Assembly: GCA_946894095.1 (NCBI GenBank) | Contig: OX335642.1 | Span: forward strand, 12,225,021 to 12,289,020 | From: Incurvaria masculella | Taxonomy: Eukaryota; Arthropoda; Insecta; Lepidoptera; Incurvariidae | Direction of reading: 5' to 3' | DNA: 64,000 nucleotides | Shown: positions 10,901 to 20,941 of the stretch, piece by piece | Position numbering within the stretch: the first letter of the stretch is position 1 | Layout: each line of letters starts with the position of its first letter | Position numbers and translations under genes: made by a program | Notes under the pieces: model-generated | Databases searched by the model: none | Seen by the model: the letters and a program-made list of their open reading frames with translations, nothing else | Told to the model about the DNA's origin: nothing

Positions 10901-12964
10901 ATGCCCGTTTCAGCCAGAAATGTTTACTCATATACGCGTGGCAGTGCGCGAAAAGCTTGTGAAAAGTACATCGGGAGACATCTTCATTTCTTTCCTACTA
11001 TAATCTTCCCTGCGCTTGCAAGTAGGTCAAGGCCAAATTTAATTTCTTGTAGAGCGCAGGTGCCTTCCGTAAGACCAGTTGACACCGTTTGTTTAATTTA
11101 ATAAAAAAAAAAAAATTCGTTCATTAACTTTTTGGGGTTTTTAAAACATCCTGCACACATCTTAATTAGTTTAATAGCAAAGTTTTCCGAGACTTTTTTA
11201 TAAAAAAACCCTACAGATTGCAATACAACGGTTTCGCTCGAACCGACCATTTCGTTACACCTTAAAAACAACAAGCCTAAAGATCCACAAAGAACCAATT
11301 TACAGAGCAGTAAACTTTCAGGCAGTTGTTAGGGAAAATAGATTCAGACCTCAAAGCAACCAAATCCCAAGTTCAAAGTTGAACAATTTAATTGATTTCG
11401 AAAATGAAGCAAGACGTCTGTAACTTGAGCGCCGCTCAGTGTAATCTCTTAGGCCACAAGCCTTGAGCTCAATTTGTATCAATTTTCAGACCCCATTTCG
11501 CACCCTTCACAAATTGTTTAGAAGCTCGGTTAAGAGGGGGAAACATAGCGATAAACCTTTCGAGAGTAACGCCTGAAGCACGTGCTAGAATCCAGAGAGC
11601 CATGTCATTTCAAACTAAGCTGTAGGCCTGCGCTTAGTGACTTTTCAAATATAACAAATGAATTAAAACAACATTTACAGCATTTTAGAACGTCAAATCT
11701 GACTGGCTCTCTGTTCGCTTATAATTTAAGAACCACTAACCTAATTTTGAAGTGGTCCGTACCTAGGTATAGCTTGATGATGTCATAATGATGTTATCGG
11801 TTCGGCGGTAAAGTAACAAGGGTTGAAGGGTCTGTGACAGGAAAAGTGTCGCTCGAATACTTTTCCCGTGAAGCTCTCATCCGCCAAATACGCGATAAGG
11901 AATATAGTTCCCAAACTACAAACAATCTGAATGTAGAAACAACATAATTCGGATATTTTACAGGCCCGACCACCCTCTTAACATGCCATGTGTACAACTC
12001 AAGACGCGTAACAGTCTTTAATCTCGTGACGTCCAAACTTGTAGAAAGGGATGTCCGCAGAAACCCTAGGACGCCCAAGGGTCCTCGGACGAAGGTCGCC
12101 GAACGGTCGCCACTAAGTTTAGGCGCAAAGGAATCCGCAAAGTTCCACATTCGTCGCGGCTAGGGATTACGAATGGAACACGGTGAACTATCTAAGGTGG
12201 GTTGTGAAAGGGAGTTAATTTGTGCTACTATAGGAGTCTAGTATTGGGTGACATACGGTCAATATTTTCGCCTAAACTCTTGGCGAGCAGTTGTTATTTT
12301 AACCACGTCTTTTTAATCGTCGAAATAAATAAGGAGGGGGTTTTCAAGTCAACGAGTTTTATAGTACCAAAAAAGAAACTATTTACAACAAAAAGTACAG
12401 CAGATGAAAAAGAAACTGAATAGCGAAAAATCACAAACCTTTTTGGACTTGATAACTAGCTCCTAAACTAAACACGGAGATCGACGATCGTGGATCGTGG
12501 AGCGTCAATCTCCGTGAATGTAAGCAACGAATTTGATGTTGGCGCTAAACAAACAACGATAATAATTTATTTACTTGAAAGAAATAATCAAAACAAAATC
12601 ATAATTACTCGAAATTAGTTACATGACTTTAGGCGCTTAGTTGTTAAGATTTATGATTTATTTAATTTTCAGCTTTAAGTTTATTTTGGTAGGTAAATTT
12701 ATTGTCAAAAAGTATTTAAATATACTTCCGTTAAGGCTGCATACTACGCTAGGTGACACCCAATTATTCCTTAATTTCTCAGGGAGTACTTTATTTATCA
12801 AGCTTAAAATTACTTCAGGTATATCCGCACGCGTCTAAAATACTGAAACGTATTTATGTAGCGAACCATAAGCATAAGGCCTTCTACCTCTTGAATAAAT
12901 ACGCCCAAAGAGCCGAAGAATTAACTAATTTTTTTTTTTTTTAATTTTACTTTAATTGTAATTT
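10901..12964. other. Unassigned intergenic DNA
   Basis: No recognised gene or repeat. An open frame of 118 codons on the minus strand (11794-12150; begins MWNFADSFAPKL) lies in a GC-richer patch. It has no domain I recognise and no flanking splice or polyadenylation context, so I leave it uncalled. A small AGAT/ATCG-rich imperfect palindrome lies near 12476-12517. Confidence 0.4.
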
Positions 12965-13036
12965 AACTTTAAAAGAATTAACTTTTGGAATTAAGGGTGC
13001 CTTACCCTTTATTCCAAAAGTTGTTTTTAAAGTCAG
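12964..13036. other. 72-nt imperfect hairpin
   Basis: Inner stem: AACTTTTGGAATTAAGGGT (12980-12998) pairs with 13004-13022 with a single mismatch around the 5-nt loop GCCTT. Outer stem: TAACTTTAAAAGAATT (from about 12965) pairs less perfectly with GTTTTTAAAGTCA (to about 13035). Overall length and shape resemble a pre-miRNA or a small foldback; nothing in the sequence decides between them. Confidence 0.5.
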
Positions 13037-14168
13037 GCGACTTTTGTGCATGTGTTCGTTAGATCATCCGAAGTCCCTCACTTGTTATATTGGCATGGAG
13101 ACCTGACCCGGCAAAGCCAACCGTTATATTCTCACGGTGGCAAAGCTGATCATAGCAGTCTATTTTCAGTCGATTGACTGCAGATATAGCAGTTAGGCGA
13201 ACTTAACATTTAAGTTTTCAATGAAAGTGGGCGATCTTGACAATTAAATATTTTCAACATTTTATTTCTGTTACATATATTTATGATATGCAGTCCATAG
13301 TGCTTTTAGTATGTTCGCCTGATGATTTGAAGGTTTTTTAAATTAATATTTGGAATCGGATTTTAACTTACGCTATAATCACTTCTATTTACTGTACAAG
13401 TCACACCCTCTTAACACTCTTATATGTACTGTACATTTACATGCCTCACTACCAAATGCTAAGCGATACAAGCCTGCACAGAATAAAACATATACAGTAC
13501 GCGACAGAGAAGGAGTGCGGGTTAGAGCAATCCGCTAGTGATGTGAAAATTTTTTAGTAAAGAAAGTAAAAGTTATCCTTATTGTTTTTATTTATTAAAG
13601 CCAATTCAAATATATACAAAAGCAATGTACATTAACAATATTGTAATCATGTTGAATTCAAAAGGAAATAAACTTAAAAATATTGTATTCGCTTTCAATA
13701 ATATTAATAATGTATTACTATGGTTTTACTTCTCTTCCATACACATGTTTACAATAATGTCTCAGCAACTCGTATGCTTGAATGTATATTACTTGACGTT
13801 TTAACTTTGGTTCATTCGAAATCATATAATATTAAAAGACGTAATACAATCACCCAACGGTAACAAAAACAACATTACATAAATAAAACTGGTGTTACGT
13901 TTGCCGAGGAAAACGAACTGACACCTCCCGGCAAGTTCAAGCGCATCACTAGGGTTAGGAGTGATCGAGGCATGCCGGGAACGCGGGAGGAGTACTAGAG
14001 GACTGAACGCCCGCGTTCGCACCGCATACGTCTCCCGCACTCCTGCTCTGTCGTGCACTGTACACCACTTTACGGGCGCATATCTACCGTCGCGCCGACT
14101 CTCCCGAGAAGTAGTTCGTGTGACCCAACATACGCAGCTAACTCGTTGGGTTTTTTTTATGCAACCTG
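13037..14168. other. Unassigned intergenic DNA with a GC-rich island
   Basis: AT-rich except for about 13900-14130, which is much more GC-rich and contains many CGC/GCG steps. Open frames there (13822-14172 minus; 13961-14182 plus) overlap on opposite strands and show no family I recognise. Could be a promoter-type island or a decayed exon. Confidence 0.35.
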
Positions 14169-14395
14169 ACATGGATGGCTAATACCACACAACTACCTTT
14201 ATGATGTTAGTCCAATACACCACCACATTCCCGAAGGAATTAGGTGCCAGGCCAAGACCTTCCCTTTATGAGCACGGCTACATTGAACTGGATGGAAAAC
14301 ACGGTCAATTTTTCATTGCTGCTTCGACCATCTTTTTATCGAATGCTATGGTACCAACCCGTCCGGGCTTAAACCCTACCACCTAGTTTAAACAT
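14169..14395 (-). mobile_element. SINE-like element, minus copy lacking its head
   Basis: Contains ATGGATGGCTAATACCACAC, ACCACATTCCCG, CTTTATGAGCACGGCTACAT, TGAACTGGATGGAAAACACG, TTTCATTGCTGCTTCGACCA and GGTACCAACCCG. It breaks off at ACCACCTAG where the family continues into its tRNA-like half. Confidence 0.8.
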
Positions 14396-14621
14396 GATGT
14401 TTCTGCACACTTAATATCTCTACATACTTGCCCATTAAATTTCGATTACTACGTTCATTTACGAAGCATTGCACGAATATAGTAATTTCTACTAAACAAG
14501 ACAGGCGGGCGCGACAGTTTCATTGACTGTTGCGTCATTCTTTCGTAACTAATTCGCACTTCATGTCCAACTCCACTTAATTATCGTGAATTGATTTTAT
14601 TTCAGTTTAGACATTTTGTCG

Positions 14622-14962
14622 GCCGCGGTGTCTAGGTGAATCACCTCTGATCGCGGTTAGGTTCTGAATGGGTGACCACCAACCATTGAGGCTGGCCGTG
14701 GTTCAGATTCCACGTAAAACTGTAGTTTCCCTTCCTTACTTACTACGCGGTAGGGTCAATCGCGCCAGGGTTGGTACCATCGCATTGAATGAACGGTGGT
14801 CAAAGTGGCAATGAAAATTGTCAGTTTCTTCCATCCAGTTCAATGTATCCGAGCAACATAAGGAAGGTCCTGGCATGGCACCTAGTTCCCATGTGGTGTG
14901 TTAGGCTAATATCTGACAATCAGTATGGTATTAGTATTAGCCATCCATGTCCAGTTACATAA
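14622..14962 (+). mobile_element. SINE with a 5S-rRNA-like head joined to the common SINE tail
   Basis: From about 14711 (TTCAGATTCCACGTAAAACTG) to TCCATGTCCAGTTACAT this is the common family body: GGGTTGGTACCATCGCATTG, CTGGCATGGCACCTAGTTCC, GTGTTAGGCTAATATC. The first ~90 bp differ from the usual tRNA-like head. The segment GATCGCGGTTAGGTTCTGAA then TGGGTGACCACC resembles the internal control region (box C: GGATGGGTGACCGCC) of insect 5S rRNA. 5S-derived SINE heads are known (SINE3 class). This may be a head swap, or a separate SINE sharing a 3' end with the tRNA-headed family. Confidence 0.6.
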
Positions 14963-14999
14963 AAAAAAGATAAAAATACAAATAAAAATGTTTATCATG

Positions 15000-15412
15000 A
15001 ACGCTGCACGTTAAGCTCGTTCCAGGTTCTTTAACCAGAAGAAAGACCCACGCACGTTATTTTCCACCGTGACAACCTGCGCCGAGTCCATGAATGATTG
15101 ATGGCCCACTTACGGTAATGGCGGCCCGGTAGCCGACGGAACCCTGCGGCGGCGTCAGTGCCCATTTCCTAGGTGACGCGACGCTTCCGAACTACTCCTA
15201 AAGAAGACGTCGGATGTCATTTAGGGATGCGCGGGTCTCGTGATTTATTGGTGGGTGAGTTTTGGAAATGGAGCATACTTCAAACTGATAGTGTTGGAAA
15301 TAGTGGGGCTTTGGACACTCAACGGTTCAGTATTCTGCAGAAGATCTCGTGACGTTGGGAGGTAATACTGAAGGCAGAATTTAACAAAGTTTACATGTAA
15401 AGTTCCCATTTT
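15000..15412. other. Unassigned intergenic DNA, partly GC-rich
   Basis: A GC-rich segment at 15050-15240 (CGGCGGCGTCAG near 15150) has no recognised coding or RNA feature. Confidence 0.35.
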
Positions 15413-15640
15413 GAGCGGCTCGAAACTCAGCGCCACGAGGACTTGACTTCCAAGTCAGTGTTCAAATCCCTGCCACGTTTAATACTTGATTTCTCTTAGT
15501 GCGTTGGATAAGTGCATTTCGTTAGGAATGCGAGCCGTTTCATGGTTCCAAATAAATGTTATATCTCAACTAGGTTGTAGAGTTAAGCCGCCTTGGTTGG
15601 AACAATCGCATTGGATGAAAATTTGTTGCATTCGTAAGGG
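15413..15640 (+). mobile_element. SINE-like element, plus copy with tRNA-like head
   Basis: Starts GAGCGGCTCGAAACTCAGCG, a tRNA box-A-like region, followed by GGACTTGACTTCCAAGTCAG and the box-B-like TGTTCAAATCCC. The body has TTGGATAAGTGCATTTCGTT, GAATGCGAGC, GAGTTAAGCCGCC and AATCGCATTGGATGAAA, then degenerates. Box spacing fits an RNA polymerase III promoter. Compared with 33949-34320 the 3' third is missing. Confidence 0.75.
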
Positions 15641-15668
15641 AATGGACTTATACAACTGAAAAATTAAA

Positions 15669-15772
15669 AGAAGGTGGAATTGTGATTTAGGCCGGGATTT
15701 GAACCCACGACTTCTGGCATGGAAGGTAAGTCTACGCGCTCCTGAACTACGAGATGCTAGATAGTAGTGTTC
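15669..15772 (-). mobile_element. tRNA-like SINE head, minus orientation
   Basis: The minus strand reads CATCTCGTAGTTCAGGAGCG (box-A side), CCATGCCAGAAGTCG and GGGTTCAAATCCCGGCC (box-B consensus), then TCACAATTCCACCTT. It faces the plus copy ending at ~15640, so the two heads are in inverted arrangement. No acceptor-stem pairing typical of a functional tRNA is evident, and the sequence runs into SINE body, so it is not annotated as a tRNA gene. Confidence 0.7.
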
Positions 15773-16077
15773 CCGATATTATATTCAACGCAGCCATAGA
15801 TCCGAATTGAGGTCGATCGAGTTTGTGGGTTAAAAAGCGCAACGTTATTCCGTATGGAGGAGCGAATCCGCATGCTCTGGTGAAACGGCGAGCGATTAAC
15901 AGCGATGCCAATCTAGGCGGCCTTTACATGTAAATACAAAGTGGAATGGCTACAAAATTGCTGGCGACACGGCTACGGTACTCGATCATAGTACGCGCGT
16001 GTACGATAGCATGACACGCCCCAATCTCTCTTAATGAAAGGTCCCGTCCGAGGTGGACGGCTCAGTTTTTTTTTCAT

Positions 16078-16375
16078 GTAAAGCGCGGCATATGCCGTAC
16101 GCCTGGCGCACCTCTTAAAAGGAGGGGGCTTCGAAAACCATGCTCGAAGGACCCCACTCTGTACTTTGGGGGAAATACCTCGGGCCTTTACGAGCCTACA
16201 GAAAAAGGACCTAGAGGATCCGTTGGTTCTGAATCTTGGAATGTCGACAGTGAACGGGTGCATTTCTCGCCTGTTCCGCGTTGTGCGGAACAGGCGAGGA
16301 ACAGGAACAGGAAAAGGCAACTTCGGTGACAGTTCGAAGGTAGAGGCTAGTTGTGGTTGGGGTTCAACGTAACGG
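16078..16375 (-). pseudogene. LINE reverse-transcriptase C-terminal fragment, minus
   Basis: The minus-strand frame contains FRTTRNRREMHPFTVDI followed by RFRTNGSSRSFFCRL. The same segment is at 50900-51121, also minus, as HRTTRNRQGMHLFTVEI. This stretch follows the RT domain in many lepidopteran LINEs. At nucleotide level both copies share AAGCGCGGMATATG, GTTGGTTCT/GTGGGTTCT, TCGACAGTGAA and CGCGTTGTGCGG. Here the segment equivalent to the Tyr-His-Gly-Glu-Cys motif is replaced by a perfect 14-bp hairpin. It has no RT core. Confidence 0.75.
16266..16298. repeat. Perfect 14-bp hairpin inside a LINE fragment
   Basis: CTCGCCTGTTCCGC (16266-16279) and GCGGAACAGGCGAG (16285-16298) are exact reverse complements around the loop GTTGT. 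The related LINE copy near 50950 reads CCTGCCTGTTACGCGTTGTG then CGGTGG and has no such stem. Confidence 0.95.
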
Positions 16376-16464
16376 TCTCGTTCCCCCTCCATATATTTTT
16401 TTAAGAAAAATCGGAATGGATGGCTATGCTGAGAGACCTAAGGTATGTATAGAGAGATTTAAGG

Positions 16465-16505
16465 TCTCACGCGGGTTGATACTATAGCGTTAAATGAAAT
16501 ATTGT
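16465..16505 (+). repeat. Short SINE fragment
   Basis: GCGGGTTGATACTATAGCGT followed by TAAATGAAA resembles the family core GGGTTGGTACCATCGCATTG AATGAAA. Only ~40 bp. Confidence 0.4.
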
Positions 16506-16892
16506 GATGTCCGCATTTGAAATCCGATTAGGAGCACCGGGCCTCCTTACACAAGTACAAAGTACCCATCATTTGAACACGACCGCATTATTCATTATTT
16601 CCTAGGAAATTGATAACATGTTTGGACGACAAAATTAAGAGAAAAAAATACTTTCAGCGTAAGAGATTATCAGAGGGGTGTCGCGTTATAGCAATCGTAC
16701 TGTACAGCACCACTGCGCAGCCAATTACCACAGTGTGACATCAGAATATTGACAAGCGGTAGACTTATGAAGACATAGACCCTGTCTCCGCCAGAGGTCA
16801 TCGACCCGGTAAACAAATATGTCGTTGACAAATCCGAGTGTTTAATAAACAGCTAATGGAGGAAATACAGAAACTTGTGCTGAATGAACACA

Positions 16893-16966
16893 ATTCGTAT
16901 TTTTTTATAAATGGTTAAGTCAAGAATTCGCATTCTTGACTTAACCATTTATAAAAAAATACGAAT
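16893..16966. repeat. Perfect 35-bp palindrome with 4-nt loop
   Basis: The left arm 16893-16927 (begins ATTCGTATTTTTTTATAAAT) and right arm 16932-16966 (ends TTTATAAAAAAATACGAAT) are exact reverse complements around TCGC. No mismatch was found on reading both arms base by base. No related copy elsewhere in the window. Confidence 0.95.
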
Positions 16967-16998
16967 GGTAATACTAAGCTACATACAACTGCTACTAA

Positions 16999-17332
16999 GG
17001 CTGAAAAAAATAGTCGTAACCCAAACTAAGGCTGAGATAAATAGTCGTAACAGAAACTAAGACTAACGAAAAGTAGTACTTTGTGACGTCACTTTGACAA
17101 ATGTTGTGTGGACGGAATCTCAAAGTGATGCAAATTGACGTCACAAAGTACTATTTTTCGTTAGTCTTAGTTTCTGTTAGGACTATTTATCTCAGCCTTA
17201 GACTAACGAAAAGTAGTACTTTGTGACGTCACTTTGACACATTTGCTATTAAATTTCAAAGTAATGCAAAGTGACGTCACAAAGTAATACTTTTCGTTAT
17301 TCTTTATTCTGTTACGACTATTTATCTCAGCC
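16999..17332. mobile_element. MITE family E, nested self-insertion (334 bp)
   Basis: Outer ends are GGCTGA at 16999 and CTCAGCC ending at 17332, flanked by TAA at 16996-16998 and 17333-17335. Inside the left inverted repeat a complete second element lies at 17030-17197 (168 bp, GGCTGAGATAAATAGTCGTA to ATTTATCTCAGCC), flanked by TAA and TTA. Without the inner element the outer left arm would read ...AAACTAAGACTAACG..., exactly as in the intact copy at 31374-31541. Each element has ~60-bp inverted termini and TGACGTCA palindromes on each side of a short centre. No ORF. Confidence 0.9.
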
Positions 17333-17335
17333 TAA

Positions 17336-18247
17336 CAGCCAATGAAATGATGAATTCTCTAAATTAGCTCGACTTAGACATTCATTACAAAAACTTAGCA
17401 CATTTTTTTTTTCTCATGCAATCTAAGACGTTATTATTAAGGTAGATCTGATTTATCATCGAAAGTAGCTACGGTACCGCAAAACAGACAAAGAGTAAGC
17501 AGCAGAAGGAATTAAGTGCCATTAAGCCAGAATTATTCCTTTATTTGAGTAAGGAAACAGGAAAAAAATGAAATATTTCCCCTTAAAATTCAATAGATAT
17601 TTCATTGATTGCGTATTGGCATCTACCTGGACGGGCTTAAGCAAGGAATCACGCCAACATATGTTTTTGAAGTTATTAACTGTGAAGTGACCGAACATTC
17701 TCAATAAAAATGCAAAAAATTGCTATGACAGCGAAGAGTTACGTCTTGTATTCATTATCATGCTTGCGATAAATTAAAGACAGATATATAATAACAAATA
17801 ACGAGAGTCTCACCTGGTACTGGTCTAGCCATTTACAAGTCTAAAAACGACGTGTGTCGATTACAAAATGTCAGAGTGCCGCACGTCAATCTATCCACAT
17901 ATAGATCGACCGTCGACACTAGATAGATCGACGGATAAGATCGACCAGGAAACGTGGATAGAAAATGTAATACCAATACAGCTAGACCTCCGGAAAATAT
18001 GTCAGTTATGCTAAGGGATGAGGTCAAATTACTTAAGTAGATATATCGATAGCCAATCACCAGCAAACGGAATCAGTCCAGTTTCACTTTGGCATTTTTT
18101 TTTTCTTTCATGTATTTTCTTAGATAATTTAGGATAGTTTTTTTTATTTTAACATAAAAAAATGTACTTGAAATCGATACAAACTTAATTAACTTTCTAG
18201 ATTATCGTTGTCGATTAGGATATCATTACATCGACTGAGTAACACCA
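17336..18247. other. Unassigned intergenic DNA
   Basis: No gene or family recognised. A run of GATCGA-rich sequence near 17900-17945 (ATAGATCGACCGTCGAC) is the only compositional feature. Confidence 0.4.
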
Positions 18248-18361
18248 CAATGTAGCCGATCAATATAAGGAAGGTTCTGGCATGGCACCTAGTTACCGTG
18301 TGGTGCTAATATCGGACAGTCAGTTCGGTATTAGCCATCCAAGTCCAGTTACATTAGAAAA
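18248..18361 (+). mobile_element. SINE 3'-end fragment, plus
   Basis: CAATGTAGCCGATCAATATA, AGGAAGGTTCTGGCATGGCA, GTGTGGTGCTAATATC and TATTAGCCATCCAAGTCCAG, ending GTTACATTAGAAAAA. The 5' half is absent. A short CGGCCAAGTACG follows at 18372 and may be a relic of a GGTTCCG repeat end. Confidence 0.8.
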
Positions 18362-19561
18362 AAACAATAATCGGCCAAGTACGTGAGCTGTCAATAAAGT
18401 GCTACATGGTTCTCAAAATTCTAGACCATTATACTATTGCACTTCATGAAATTTGCCACGATGAGGCGACACAATACATGCTGCTGTAACACAGTGTTAA
18501 ATTTTTGTTTTCCTAAATGTTTAAATAATTTAAATGTCAAAATATCTTAATAGCAGGTCGGGAAATCCGTCTGGGATTTCGCTCATAAAAACTCACCTAT
18601 CTTGCCAAACATACTTTTGTTACTTACTAATAAAATTAATTCTAGTCAATACTTATCATAGAAGAATTCCACGCCATGAAACTATTTTCGAATTGGTATA
18701 CAAGGCTCTGACAATTATCACACGCATCAGTTCAGGAAAAAATATTTCAGGAGAGATAAGGAAGCAGAATTGACCAAGTTGAATGCGTATATTAAGGGAC
18801 CTCAAAAAGCTTCCTATTTCCAGGCTCTATGAAATATAAAATTGCCAAACAAATTCTTAATAAGAAATGCACGGTAGAATATTCGGTGGCGTTAAAATTT
18901 CCTTTTTGAGAATTGTTCTGACAATCGTTCAATTGCACATCCATTTTACTAAATATTCGAGGTGTGAGAATTCAGGCAAATATAAATTTGTGGAATCATG
19001 TTAATGCGTAGGGCTAAAATTTATTATTTTCTTAGATAATAACGCCATTTAGATTTTGCGGAACTTATATCCAGCGTTTACAAACACTTCTGCAAGTTAC
19101 TGGAGTGCCTATTAATTTCTACACTATGCAATTAGAGTTTGGGCTTCCTGCGTGCTTAGTCATTAAGCGATGCGATTGCAGTAGTGTGCATACAGGTTTG
19201 AATCAATGTAGCTCCAAAGAATAATTAATTCCAGTTCCTACTCCACAAGTCCGGAATGACCTCCGGAATTAAAGTTCAATTTAAAACCAGCTGAGAACCC
19301 GACTAAATCCGGAATGGTTATAATTTCACTACGAAATGGTTAAAAGATACGCAAAATTCAGCATCAGATCCGGGATTATATTGGTAATTTCCGAATGAAA
19401 ACAAATGTCATTAAGGGCGTGATAAAAGCCGATGGCGTTCAGTTTGAAAAAAAAAGTTAGTAAAAGAACATTTAATTATATTTAAAAATATATACAATAA
19501 ATTTGTATGATAAAAAAAGTTTATATGTAGATTGATGCTCTAACTGAAAATCAAACTGTAA
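18362..19561. other. Unassigned intergenic DNA
   Basis: AT-rich; no recognised gene, RNA or repeat. A 79-codon open frame at 18534-18773 (+) has no family resemblance. Confidence 0.4.
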
Positions 19562-19640
19562 GGCTGAGATAAATAGTGCTTACAGAAATGAAGACTAACG
19601 AAATGTAGTACTTTGTGACGTCACTTTGCATTACTTTTTC
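19562..19640 (+). mobile_element. MITE family E, left arm only
   Basis: Begins GGCTGAGATAAATAGTGCTT preceded by TAA (19559-19561) and continues AAGACTAACGAAATGTAGTA then CTTTGTGACGTCACTTTGCA. It stops near the element centre; the right arm is not found downstream. Several mismatches show that it is older than the copies at 17030 and 31374. Confidence 0.85.
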
Positions 19641-19976
19641 TAAGCTTTCAGGTTCAGCAGCTGTCAACTTTCAGTTGGAAAAAGAAAGATAATAAGAGCA
19701 TAAGCACAAGGGAAAAAGAATAAGAGCAGAGAAAGCAGGTTCTCGGAATGGGGTTGACCCGGAATGACACATCACTGGTCTGCAATCCTACCGCAAATGT
19801 CACTTGCAATGCTTGAGAACTGATCACATTTTGGGTCCTATTCAGTGTGTGCGTGTACAGAACCATAACATCAAAAATCCTTGCCACATTTTAGGCCTCT
19901 TATTAAAACAATATAAATAGTTAGCACGGACCTAGAACGACCGCACCCGACAAGCTATGGTTTTATATTTTTAGTT

Positions 19977-20553
19977 TTCAGAATAAGCACTTATTTGCAA
20001 AGATGATTATCGGAAAAACTTGATATGGAACTATTTTATTATTTAAATTAATAAAAGTTGGTCCTTGTCTTAAAAATTCAAGCCTTAAACTGTTTTGTAA
20101 ATTTTCAAACCGCGATAACTCCCATAATATAAGCGGTCACGTCATTTTTTTTAAACATTTCACCAATCGATCCTCTAGTGTCGCGCTTGATAACATATTT
20201 TACTTTGGCTTTGTATTGATTACAATGAATGGAAATATTAGCGATTCTGGGGCAATTCGTCCTTGATTTATCGCTCATATTTTAATTAGTATATTAGTAA
20301 TTAGTAATTAGTATATAAAAAAATGTTTCCAAGCGGGACACTGGATAATCGATTACTGAATGAAATTATATAAAAAAAGAATACCCTCACCCATAGGAGT
20401 TCGTCGTTCATCGCATTTAAAAAAAATTAAATAAATTTAAGGGTTGAATTTTAATGGCAATACCCAACTTTTATTACCTTGAATCATAAAATAGTTCATA
20501 ATCAAGTTTTTCCGATAACCCTGTTTGCAGAAAAGTGCGTTTAAGTAAACTTA
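19977..20553. mobile_element. Foldback element with ~105 bp inverted termini (family M)
   Basis: Left arm 19977-20082 and right arm 20443-20553 are inverted copies. TTATCGGAAAAACTTGATAT and GGAACTATTTTATTATTTAA and AATAAAAGTTGG on the left match the reverse complement of AATCAAGTTTTTCCGATAAC, TGATTCAAGG-adjacent ATAAAATAGTTCATAATC and CCCAACTTTTATTACC on the right. The ~360 bp centre is AT-rich and non-coding (ATTAGTAATTAGTAATTAGT at about 20290). A non-autonomous foldback; superfamily not assigned. Confidence 0.75.
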
Positions 20554-20715
20554 TAATACAAAACGAACGCTTTTCGGGTACGCCCGTTCTAGGGTCTTAT
20601 GTCACCTTAATAAAAAAGAAAAGGAAGGAGATGTGCACTGTGGTCGTTACTCCCTACTCCGCCGTATGGACAATTTGTGCATGTCATTGTATGGAAAGGG
20701 GCCGTGCGTCGTATG

Positions 20716-20803
20716 CCTGGCATGGCCCCTAGTTCCCATATAGTATGGGACTAATATCACTGTCGTAGGTGTTGTATTAGCTATCAATATCCACTGCCAA
20801 AAA
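20716..20803 (+). mobile_element. SINE 3'-end fragment, plus
   Basis: GCCTGGCATGGCCCCTAGTT, CCCATATAGTATGGGACTAA, TATCACTGTCGTAGGTGTTG, TATTAGCTATCAATATCCAC. Only the last ~90 bp of the family. Confidence 0.75.
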
Positions 20804-20941
20804 ATATGACATTTTATTCTTTGTGTTCACAAATGTTTTTGCGTTTTCTTGTAAAGTATAAAATAGCATTTTAAAAGGGCAGGAAAAGGAAACATGCCTT
20901 TATCGTTAACTAGCAGCCCGTCCCGGCTTTGCCCGGGCATA

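Noticed and set aside
11794..12150. 118-codon minus ORF as a gene
   Set aside because: No recognised domain, no splice or polyadenylation context, no second supporting signal.
13900..14130. CpG-island promoter
   Set aside because: Insect promoters are not generally marked by CpG islands, and no initiator or exon follows.
15669..15772. tRNA gene on the minus strand
   Set aside because: A- and B-box-like sequences are present, but no acceptor stem or anticodon arm pairs properly and the sequence continues into SINE body.
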